The notes under the pieces: model-generated
The model's input: the letters and a program-made list of their open reading frames with translations, nothing else
What the model was told of the DNA's origin: nothing
Database searches by the model: none
Assembly (NCBI GenBank): GCA_024734495.1
Contig: JALMQS010000068.1
Span: 1,830,075-1,894,074, forward strand
From: Forficula auricularia
Taxonomy: Eukaryota > Arthropoda > Insecta > Dermaptera > Forficulidae
Direction: 5' to 3'
DNA length: 64,000 bases
Program-made: the position numbers and the translations under genes
Shown: positions 46,611 to 56,739 of the stretch, in pieces
How positions within the stretch are numbered: the stretch's first letter is position 1
Layout: the number at the start of each line of letters is the position of its first letter

Positions 46611-46902
46611 CTGCAAAGCCACATCAACTTATCAGCAATCCTGCCAAGGAGAAACATTGCTCCAGTACTCATCTCTTCTCTTAGTTCGAAAAACAAGTCA
46701 CACACAAACATCCCAGATGGATATAAATTAGTTAATATAGTTGTTTCACCGTATGGGATTTCTTAAGATTTTTTTTGAAATTTAGACAGATTACACTGCT
46801 CGACAAAAATTAAACAAAAATTTCTCCACGTAAACCTAACAATGGATTCTAGTAGAGTTTTATACGCTAATTATCATGCAATTTCCCGATTTTTTACGGC
46901 AT

Positions 46903-48402
46903 TTAAAGCTGTTGCGACAATAGCTGAAGCGAAAAAACGTCAAAAAATTACTAAAGTTAACACACTTTTTAGGTTAAAATATATACGTTGTTGCCAGCTT
47001 GTTTTTAGTGTAAATGTTTCATTATACATTTTTAATTATTTATTCATTATTATCTCTGAAACTGTAATGTAACTATGAATTAAAATTTTCTTAAAAAAAT
47101 GTATTACGTATTGTTTAATGTTGGTTTAGTTTTTTATAACAATGGTAAGAAGAGTTTCTTAATTATAATTAAATATGTATGTAAACTTTCCGATATCCCT
47201 TATAGTGCAATGTATAAGAGTCTGAAAAACTCTATCTATGGAATTTAATATCTCCGGAACTATATTGTTCATAAATTTCGTTTTGCCACCAATCGATGCA
47301 GAAAGATTTAAATAATAACACTGTTCGACAAAAAATTTCACACCGTAAATCTAACAATGGATTCCGGTAGTTTTATAAGCTGATTATCTGCAATTCCCCG
47401 ATTTTTTACAACACGTCAGAGTTTTGAGATATTATCGGTCAAAATGACGAAAAAAGGAGGGCCAACTATTCAACTAATAAAGGAGGGCCATTTTGACCTA
47501 TTTTCGAGTCCCATCAGATATCAAACGGCAATATTTGAAATCAAAATATTTTGTTGCCTTAATAGAAAACAGCTTACTCTTTGATTTTCAAATTACCACT
47601 TGTTTGTAGCTCAATTAGAACTCGAGTTATAGCTAAAAGACTAAAAACTTATGTTTTTATCTATGTTTATTGTCCTTTAAAATCACGTAGTTTTAGTTTT
47701 TTAGATATAACTCGAGTTCTAATTGAGCTAAAAACAAATGGTAATTTGAAAATCAAAGAGGAAGCTGTTTTCTATTACGTCAACAAAATATTTTGATTTC
47801 AAATATTGCTGTTTAATATTTAATGGGACTCGAAAATAGGTCAAAATGGCCTTTTTCGTCATTTTGGCCGATAATATCTCAAAACTCTGACGTGTTGTAA
47901 AAAATCGGGAAATTGCATGATAATCAGCTTATAAAACTCTACCAGAATCCATTGTTATATTTACGGGGTGAAATTTTTGACGAAAAGTGTTATTATTTAA
48001 ATCATTCTGCATCGATTGGTGGCAAAACGAAATTTATGTACAATATAGTTCCGGAGATATTGAATTCCAAAGATAGAGTTTTTCAGACTCTTATACATTG
48101 CAATATAGGGATATCGGAAAGTTTACATACATATTTAATTATAATTAAGAAACTCTTCTTACAATTTTTATAAAAAACTAAACGAACATTAAACATTAAC
48201 TAATACATTTTTTAAGAAAGTTTTAATTCATAGTTACAACAAGTTTCAGAGATAATAATGAATAAATAATTAAAAATGTATAATGAAACATTTACACTAA
48301 AAACAAGCTGGCAACAACGCTATGTATTTAACCTAAAAAGTGTGTTAACTTTAGTAATTTTTTGACGTTTTTTCGCTTCAGCTATTGTCGCAACAGCTTT
48401 CA
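46903..48402. repeat. Giant (~1.5-kb) palindrome
   Basis: The left arm 46903-47650 and right arm 47685-48402 are inverses with scattered differences and small indels. TTTAAAGCTGTTGCGACAAT at the outer left faces ATTGTCGCAACAGCTTTCAA at the outer right; AACTCGAGTTATA near the centre faces TATAACTCGAGTT. The loop is about 35 bases. A shorter segment (CAATGGATTC, CCCGATTTTTTAC) recurs within and outside the left arm. It lies upstream of exon 1. Confidence 0.93.
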
Positions 48403-48887
48403 ATCGCTTATTAAAAACTTTTTGTTTTATCAATCTCCCTTTATATTGTACTTCATCTGAAATTTCTATGATAAAATATATACAAGCTCGGACAGTGTTG
48501 CCAGATTTGTCAAACGAGCACGGGATTGGCTAGAAGTCGTACATAAACAGCAAAAAGTTTTGGGCTTATGAATTATGAATCCTTATTGTCTGTTCTATAT
48601 AAGTACTCTAGCATTAACTTTTTGCTAGTATTGTCGCGAAACAACTAGCTTCAGATGAAAATAGCAGATAATGTAGTTAAGTACATGTGTATCAAATTAC
48701 ATAAAGATATCTAGATCTGTTCTCAAGATAGACGTTTTTCTTAAAAACAAATCAAAATACAGACAGAAAAAGAAGCTTTATTGGACCTATGTTTATTGAA
48801 ACTTTTCATCTAATTTTGATGTGGGGAATCAGGCCCTGAATTCTTGGAACCCTTTTTCTAAACACCCTGTATATAAAATTTATTTTT

Positions 48888-48929
48888 TGATACTATAGTT
48901 TCGAAGGTTTGACCTTCATCATCAGTCTT
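48888..48929 (-). ncRNA. Hammerhead-like motif, minus strand
   Basis: Read on the minus strand: CTGATGA (48925-48919), one extra T, stem II GAAGGT with ACCTTC (48917-48903), GAAA, stem III ACT/AGT, then A at 48891 as the cleavage-type base (GTA). Stem I pairs over only two bases. It is nearly the same motif as at 13.6 kb and 42.7 kb. Confidence 0.45.
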
Positions 48930-51240
48930 TTTAATTAGAAATATTTTATCTATTATTTCTCATGGGTTCAAATAGCCGATTGGATTTAGTTAAGTTCATT
49001 AACTCTTTTATAGCAAAGAATTGAAGATTATAGAAAAAAATGTAATCAGGAGGGAGAGGAGTTCTAGTCATAGGGATAAATAAATTAATGAATGCGTCTG
49101 TTCAATTTGTAACCGATGTGACTGCAAAGTGGTGTGGTAAGGTTGATAATCGAGTATTTTACGCAAATGAAACTTTAAGGGATTTATTGACTATCTCATT
49201 AGAACAAATGCCAAGGTGATATCAATAATAAATAAAAGGGACGGAGAGAGTTCTACGATTTGTCAAGGAGCTAGGTAGGCTTGCTTTCCTATTAGTTTTA
49301 TTGCATTAACTAATTAATTTATTAGATTATGTTGTTTATTAGATCAAGTATTTAGGCAAAAACCACTTGGATTAGATATTTTTGATAAACTATTGTCATC
49401 AAGATCCATTAAGATTTGATTCATAACAAGAATGATGTTCATATCAGATTAAAATGACATCTTTTGTTTTTGAGAAAAAGTCTAGAGTTAAAATTCGAAA
49501 CGTTGTGCATTTTGATTGGAATATGTAATAACTAGCCTAGGAGGATACAGCTGAAAGTCTTCAATTATATTAAAAACAAAAATAAAAACAAAGCAAAGCT
49601 GTCCCACGACACACCTTTGAGGAGTAAAAAATACAAACATTCGAAGAAAGGAATTCGAGAATATTTTTTGTTAAAACCGCAACGGATATATTTTTATGTG
49701 GTTTTAATAAATAAAAAATAATAATAACAATTCATGAAAACAATAACACCAAAATCTTTAATTCAAGATGAATGAGAAGGTTAGGTTAAAAATATATAAT
49801 AAGTGATAAAAAAAAATGTATGAGCCTGATCCATATAAGCTTAAGGGGGAACTTTAATTTTAAAACCCACTAATAGTTCATGGCAAATAAAATTTATTAA
49901 AATTAAGAAATTTAAATTATTATTTTAAAACCCACTAATTGTTCATGTCAAATAAAATTTAATAAAATCAGGAAATTTAAATTAGTAATTTAAAATCAGG
50001 GCTTGTCTCTTATTTCCCCTCTATTAAGTCATTTCCCCTTTATTGTAACTAAAAAATTCAAACAGAAACGTCGCTAAAGAAGTTTCACTTCAATAAGCAT
50101 TGGTTGCAATTAGGGAGGTAATTAATTTAATCTAATTCTTGACTCATATAACAAGTGAGTATTAATGAATTCCGTAATTGGGTTTATTTCTAAGACAGTA
50201 GAATAATAACTGTTTTCTTTTTATTATATGAATGTTCGATATAAATTTAAAATATTCTGAACATTCTGGCTGATCAGCTCAGATAAAATTCTAAATCACA
50301 ATCATTGAAAATTGATTTGATAAATGTTTTTATTTGTAGAAAATAACTGCATTAAGTTGAAAAATAATTTCCTTAATATATATTTTTAGTAATATGATAA
50401 CTATTTGAAGAGGATTAAAAAATGATAATATATAATATAGTATTGTATATTTGGGATCGATTTCCCTTTGAAATTGTTTGCTTTCAGTATAAAAAAATCT
50501 ATTAACCTTCTAGCGACTGCTCACCTGTGCCTATTTAAATTGAATGTGAATGTGTTTACTTAATATCTTCGAGAAATCCGCCAAGGGCGTTCGAATTAAA
50601 TCAATAAGGTACTTGTATTCTTGAGTGGTAATAAAATCGCAGTAAACGACAGGTGTGTAGTTTTTACCTTCTAATCGTTGTTTTCTCACTATCCGCAAAC
50701 AGCAAATATGAAATGGCATTTTTTTACACATATAAATCATAAATATATGGCAAAAAAATATGAAAGAAAGGCTACTTGTAAATCCTAATCGAAAATTGAT
50801 ATTGGAGGAAAAAGTGAAAACTTTTTCACGACCGAGTATAGAAAATTTTGGTTAATTGTCAATTTTTTTATTTATTTTTTCTAAGTGAACAGTTTGAGTT
50901 AGAAAAGTGAATTTTTATTATATATAAAATTTTAAGGTTATTAACACAAACAACGAAATTTCAGCGAATTGGCTTTAACATTTCTCTAAATGTTTTTTGA
51001 TTTTCTGATTTCCATGGGAATAATTCCTAGGATAGTTTCTGACATAGGAAACTTAAATGTTGACTTTGGATTAGATGGATTATTCAATTCATAAGATATA
51101 TGGAAAATTTATTTTTTTCCATAGGCCGTCTAACTTTTTAAAGTCTTTAGAATCATAAATGCAATTTACCTCCTACACTTAGAGCAAGAAGTGTTAAGTT
51201 AATTGTCATTTATTTATCTTGATCATATATATATTTTTAA
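48930..51240. other. Upstream/first-intron DNA with a short tandem duplication
   Basis: AT-rich. TTTTAAAACCCACTAATAGTTCATG at about 49,858 and a near copy at about 49,924 form a ~66-base tandem pair; related sequence occurs inverted at 35,610 and direct at 60,533. An open frame at 50,740-50,531 (minus) has no family I know. Confidence 0.5.
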
Positions 51241-51258
51241 ATAATGATCCAACAAACA

Positions 51259-51362
51259 GGGCATGAAAGCATCCGATCTAGATCTCGTAAGTTGAACAAC
51301 ATATAGCGCGGATACCTCTTGAATGGGTGACCGCCTATTATAGTGATGAGTGATTTCGGCCA
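51259..51362 (+). pseudogene. 5S rRNA-derived relic
   Basis: CATCCGATCTAGATCTCGTA, AGTTGAACAACAT, GCGCGG and then TTGAATGGGTGACCGCCT follow the order of eukaryotic 5S rRNA (CCGATC, AAGTTAAGCAACAT, GCGCGG, TTGGATGGGTGACCGCCT). Many substitutions rule out function. A pseudogene or SINE3-type head. Confidence 0.75.
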
Positions 51363-51369
51363 ATTATAT

Positions 51370-52920
51370 CCATCCCAAATACTTTTATTCGAGTAAGCTG
51401 GACTGGGTGGTCAAAAAGAGGGTTAAGGAGTTGAGACTGTTTATTCCGATTAGAATTAAAAGAGCTATATTTCTTCTATGGGATTACCAGAAATATATCT
51501 GCTGTTCTCTTTTTTATAGACTCTACTAAACTTGCTGAATTAAGAACATGAATCACCTTTGATACCCGTCTTGTGCGAAATATACCTTTAGTAAACATTT
51601 AACACCTATTCGTAGGGAACTTAGAAATACTCCCTAGACCTAGACTCTTAAAGATTGAAAATAATTTTCTGGTTCATTCCTAAATCTTACAAAAATCAAC
51701 TCTTCAAAATTCAGTCTCACTACATATGAATTCGATCCGATACTGGGTTCTTAAAAGTCTATTGGAGAAAACCAAGAGGGCTAGTTAACGGAGAAGGAAA
51801 TGCATTGGTTTTATGGAAGAATGGAAATGTTTCCCCGATAATTTCCCGCCATCGGATGTCAAATGGGGTGAATTCCCTATTTCATTATATGCGTTTGTTA
51901 ATTTTATATACTACTAATAGATGTCACCTCTTGTTGTGATTTTCGCCACAAGCAATAACTTCCTCCTAGGATGTAAGAAACATTGTTGACTTATAATAAT
52001 GCAACTTTTTCCATGGTAATCATAAAAAAATCAACAAGCATAGTCTTTGTCATTTGGAATAGCAGAACCACCAAAAGGTCATTACATTTTCTAACTCGAA
52101 TGTTCTCAACTAAGAAAAATATAAAAATCGTCTCAACTTGAATAAATTAACATTAAAAACCAGGATGATTTTGATTTTCCTATGATATTCTCGTCTATTA
52201 GATGAAGAAACCCCTTAGATTGGAAATCGTTTGTATTAAGAAGCAATCAATCTATCTTTACTAGATGTTCTCTCTCGAAGAGAATTTGACAGAAGAATAG
52301 GATTGGTTTACTTAAGAAGTTTATTAGTGTTTGAAATTAAATTATAGATTCATCTATATATCTATATATACATCTTAATTCCAACCCTAATTGAGAAAGT
52401 TTCCGATTTATCGTTAAATAAAAGACGGTTTGATTTATTAGAAAGATAAACAATCCGGACTTGAATTTATTTATTTTGTAAAAAAACCTAATGAAAATGA
52501 AATGTTTAAACACAATTTATTGGTATAGTAAATTTTTTAATGGGCAAATCACACACAATCTAGATTGAATAAAAGTCACTGGACTGTTGAGCTTGCACTC
52601 ATTAGATATTTGAACAGATAGTTTATCATACCTATCCTAATATGTTAACTTAGATGAATTATTAAAAAGCAATAAAGTGCAAGTTCGAAATCACAGCTGA
52701 ATTTTGTTAAAGAAATTATTATACGCACAAAATAGAAAATCATAATAAAAAATATATGCTACATATTTATAACCCTCTAATTCTGATCCTATATTTTCAT
52801 TTAATATCTCAAACTTTCATATAATTATAAGTTTTGAAAGAAATTCATCTAAAATTAAATTAAATTGAAACTCCAGAAAAACCAAAATAATGCTCCTCAA
52901 AAGTAATTCTTAATAACATT
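51370..52920. other. Unrecognised AT-rich DNA
   Basis: No repeat ends, RNA genes or convincing frames recognised. Confidence 0.5.
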
Positions 52921-52927
52921 TTATTTT

Positions 52928-53209
52928 TTGCTTCTACTAGTTTTGGAAATAAGTAGATTGGGGGCAGTGATATGTTTAGCGAGTTTGTTTTTTGACAATT
53001 TTATCGAAAATACTAGGTATACTACATTTCTTTCTAGAAATCAAGAATTCTTAAACTGTTGTACAGTCAGAAATCGTGTAGCATTAGTAGTACATAATGT
53101 TCATCCAAGTGGAATACACAGATATTTTAATAATACGATCGAACGGAAAAAATACGCCCTACATCGGGAAGATGTAACTCAAATAAATTTTGAGAGACCT
53201 TTGAATTAA
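52928..53209 (+). CDS. Unrecognised open frame, possible fragment
   Basis: A 93-codon frame, starting with a non-ATG codon at its left edge, reads CLASLFFDNFIENTRYTTFL, RNRVALVVHNVHPSGIHRYF and ALHREDVTQINFERPLN. The composition is less AT-driven than neighbouring frames, which hints at once-coding DNA. I know no family for it. It has no splice sites or neighbours that explain it; a decayed transposon piece is as likely. Confidence 0.2.
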   Translation: MLLLVLEISRLGAVICLASLFFDNFIENTRYTTFLSRNQEFLNCCTVRNRVALVVHNVHPSGIHRYFNNTIERKKYALHREDVTQINFERPLN

Positions 53210-54282
53210 AGACGAGAAGAGAAGTGAGTGATCGGGCGAAAGGGTGAAAAAAAGAAAAAGATTGCAAAAGTATTATTAAGAATTCATAATTTCTTGAAAA
53301 TTTAGAAAATGAAAATAATAAGAGACCTCTTTTCAGACATTTTGGATAATTTTTCAGTTCAAGAGAGAGATATCTTAATGAAATTTCATGTAATGGAATG
53401 ATGGATGTGATCTAATTATTGAGCGTAAAAAAATAGTTTGTGCAACATTTGGTTAAAGAGCTGAGTATTACAATTCTTAAGAAACAATGGAAATATTTCA
53501 GCGACTTGACAGAGATGAGTAAAAAAATCATTATAGTATGTAATTAGATGTTCCTCTCTAATAATGAAATATCGTCAGGAATATTAAACAGTCCTTTTTT
53601 TGTATAAATAAACATTATAATGTAATTTTGATTACTTAACCTAATTTACAGTACCTACTTTCGTTTATAGAAATGGTTTTATTTCTATAATTCAGCTTTT
53701 ATACAAATGGAGTATTTATATAAGAAATTATAAAAAATATTAGGAGTTAGTAAGTATGTCTCTTCACGGAGGTCTAAAGAATAGCAAAATAATAAAATTA
53801 GGATTTATAATAACCAGGTTTCTAGATAATAATATTAGAGGAATATTTCTTTAAAAAATAAAAAAATAAAGAAAATTAACATCGGGCTATTGGCGTGGAG
53901 CCCCAACTCCGCCTCTTTCCTTTCTCAGATTTTTTTTTTCATTTATGTTTTCTATCTTCAGATTTATAAGGAAAATTAAACTTATTCAAAGATTTTAAAG
54001 TTAAAATGTGAAACATTTTCAATAATTAAGTATAAATCCCTAAAGATGATGTTGTGAAGAACTGGATATAGCTGAGTTTTGAAAAATGAAGCATATACGT
54101 ATGTCCTAATCAAAGATGGCTGACTTTGCTAAGCATCTTTTTATATTATTTATGGTCAAAGATTTTTGAATTATAAAAGAAAAAATTGTGTATTTTTTAA
54201 ATGTCTTTTTAAGTGTAATTAAAAATGGTTAAAAACCTTTAATCATTTTATTTTTGAAATAAAAAATATAATTAAAAAATAT
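53210..54282. other. Unrecognised AT-rich DNA
   Basis: No element or gene recognised. Homopolymers at 53,930 and elsewhere. Confidence 0.5.
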
Positions 54283-54626
54283 ATCTTCGAAATATGGTGC
54301 GACAGAAGAATATTGAAGATTAAATAAGTGGATAGAATTGCAAACAACAAAGTTCTTGAAAAAACTCGAGAAAAGACAACACTGGACAACAATGAATAGA
54401 AGAGCCTAGATAATAAGCTCCACCACAGAAGTTTGCTAAAGGATATTTTAGAAAGCGAAGTGGAAAACAAAATGGGAAATGGAAGATTTAGAAAGAAGTA
54501 TTTTCTCTAGATAATTAAATATATGGGATGCGGGACTTTTAGAGAAGTGAAAGAGATGGTATGGTACTGAGTTGTGTGATTGCGACAAACCAGTCTTAGG
54601 ACTGTATACTCTGTGATGATGATGAT
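54283..54626 (+). mobile_element. RTE-like LINE 3' end, less interrupted copy
   Basis: CGAAATATGGTGCGACAGAA, then AAGATTAAATAAGTGGATAG, GGATATTTTAGAAAGCG, ATATGGGATGCGGGAC and ACCAGTCTTAGGACTGTATA with a GATGATGATGAT tail match the pieces at 8585-9432 in order. Stops and small indels are present. Confidence 0.8.
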
Positions 54627-54926
54627 TGCATTGTCATCGAAAAAACGTATTCCTGATGCAAATTCTCAAGAAAATCGATTCTGATCTGAGCTTCATTCAG
54701 TCTCTTCTAAGGCCATATATACAATAATATTTTTAATATTGGAATCATTTTATAATTTTGTGGGACAATTAAAAAAAATGAAGCAGCTGCCAATTAAATT
54801 TGTTGTTTAAATATATAGATAGACTCACATTTTTTCTGATCTCTTTTTTCTTCTTAGAGGGTATTTAGTAACCTTGTTATATTAGCTGTATTTCGTAATT
54901 TTATGAACTCATCATTTCTCCCTTTT

Positions 54927-56391
54927 TAACCGACTTCAAAAAAGGAGGAGGTTCTCTATTCGACTGAATTTTTTTTTTTTTTTGTGCCTATGTTACCTCA
55001 TATCTCGGCCAATTGTCAACCGATTTTGAAATTTTTTTTTGCATTGGGTCCAGTCTAGCTTCCGATTGGTCCCATTTTTTTTCGTTTTTTTTCATAGGTA
55101 TTAGACCTTTTTTATTAGGTTTGTTTAGACCTAACCTCTTTGTTTATGAACCGATTTCGATGGTTCTTTTTTTATCCGAAAGGGGATGTCTTAGGGATGG
55201 TGTCATATTAATTTGGTCAAGTTCTGATGATATAATCACTATTAATAACATCACTAAAAAGAGAAAAATAAAAATAATTTTTAAGAAAAAATAAAAACCG
55301 ACTTCAAAAAATTAAATGCAACAAATAAAATACACTAAAAGGTATAAAATAATTATTATCTTATTTAGTTACAACTAAACGACGAAATATTAACATGAAA
55401 TTACTTTTTGAAGTTGGTGCCAAACATATACCTTTTATGAATCGCACTCGACGGATCTTACTTAGTACGTTTGGCGGGTACGCTCGCTTATAGGTATAGT
55501 TTGTTTGGTACCGACTTCAAAAGTAATTTCATGCTAATATTTCTTCGTTTAGTTGTAACTAAAATAAGATAATAATCATCCTTATACCTTTTAGTGTATT
55601 TTATTGTTTTGTAGTCGGTTATTTCTTAGTCATTTTTATTTTTCTCTTTTTAGTGATGTTATTAATAGTGATTATATCATCAGAACTTGACCAAATTAAT
55701 ATGACACCATCCCTAAGACATCCCCTTTCGGATAAAAAAAGAACCATCGAAATCGGTTCATAAACAAAGAGGTTAGGTCTAAACAAACCTAATAAAAAAG
55801 GTCTAATACCTATGAAAAAAAATCGAAAAAAATGGGACCAATCGGAAGCTAGACTGGACCCAATGCAAAAAAATTTTCAAAATCGGTTGACAATTGGCCG
55901 AGATATGAGGTAACATAGGCACAAAAAAAAAAAAAAAAAAATTCAGTCGAATAGAGAACCTCCTCGCTTTTTTTTTGAGTCGATTTAAAAGAGAAAAATA
56001 AAAATAATTTTTAAGAAAAAATAAAACCGACTTCAAAAAATTAAATGCAACAAATAAAATACACTAAAAGGTATAAAATAATTATTATCTTATTTAGTTA
56101 CAACTAAACGACGAAATATTAACATGAAATTACTTTTTGAAGTTGGTGCCAAACATATACCTTTTATGAATCGCACTCGACGGATCTTACTTAGTAAGTT
56201 TGGCGGGTACGCTCGCTTATAGGTATAGTTTGTTTGGTACCGACTTCAAAAGTAATTTCATGCTAATATTTCTTCGTTTAGTTGTAACTAAATAAGATAA
56301 TAATTATTCTATACCTTTTACTGTATTTTATTTGTTGCATTTAATTTTTTGAAGTCGGTTTTTATTTTTCTTAAAAATTATTTTTATTATC
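54927..56391. repeat. Compound inverted repeat A-B-A'-B
   Basis: A (54927-55265) starts ACCGACTTCAAAAAAGGAGG. A' (55644-55985) is its inverse. B1 (55261-55643) and B2 (55991-56391) are direct copies containing AAATACACTAAAAGGTATAA, and each B is itself a foldback with ACTTTTTGAAGTTGGTGCCA facing TGGTACCGACTTCAAAAGT. The spurious frame at 55,013-55,294 lies in A. Confidence 0.9.
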
Positions 56392-56394
56392 TTC

Positions 56395-56735
56395 CTAATG
56401 TCTCCCCATGAAATACTAGATAATAATAAAAAATACTTAAATTACTTAATTCAACAGCCCTACGCCCTTAAATTGGATACTAACCGTACAAATGCATTTG
56501 CCAATTCGTTTATCCTTATGACTTCCAGAAACTGGAACTCTCTTCCCCTGTCCGTTTTTCCAGCTACATATAACATTCAATCTTTCAAGGCCCGCATCAA
56601 CAGATTCATTCAACTCCGACCCAATCCCTGAAATCTCTTCTTATTTACACAATACAAGCAAGGGTCCACCGCGGACTACAGAGGTTGTATCTTTTTGGGG
56701 CAGATTCTTCTTGTATCAATATCATTATAAAAGAA
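56395..56735 (+). mobile_element. CR1-like LINE 3' end
   Basis: It encodes NAFANSFILMTSRNWNSLPL, then FPATYNIQSFKARINRFIQL and a stop, the C terminus shared with copies at 18.2 and 40.9 kb. The 3' UTR is GCAAGGGTCCACCGCGGACT with a CATTATAAAAGAAAA end. It is directly next to the compound repeat. Confidence 0.88.
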
Positions 56736-56739
56736 AAAC

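Noticed and set aside
46458..46622. GTG at 46,622 as the start of the protein
   Set aside because: A good splice acceptor lies between it and the conserved reading, and a GTG start is not expected in an animal nuclear gene.
47913..48173. Plus-strand frame of 86 codons
   Set aside because: It is part of the right arm of the palindrome, and its mirror appears as a frame in the left arm. No protein-like signature.
50531..50740. Minus-strand frame of 69 codons as a missing 5' exon of TTC28
   Set aside because: No match to the family's N terminus and no phase-compatible donor that I could find.
55013..55294. Plus-strand open frame of 93 codons
   Set aside because: It lies wholly inside the A unit of the compound repeat and recurs in inverted copy; Phe/Leu-rich from T runs.
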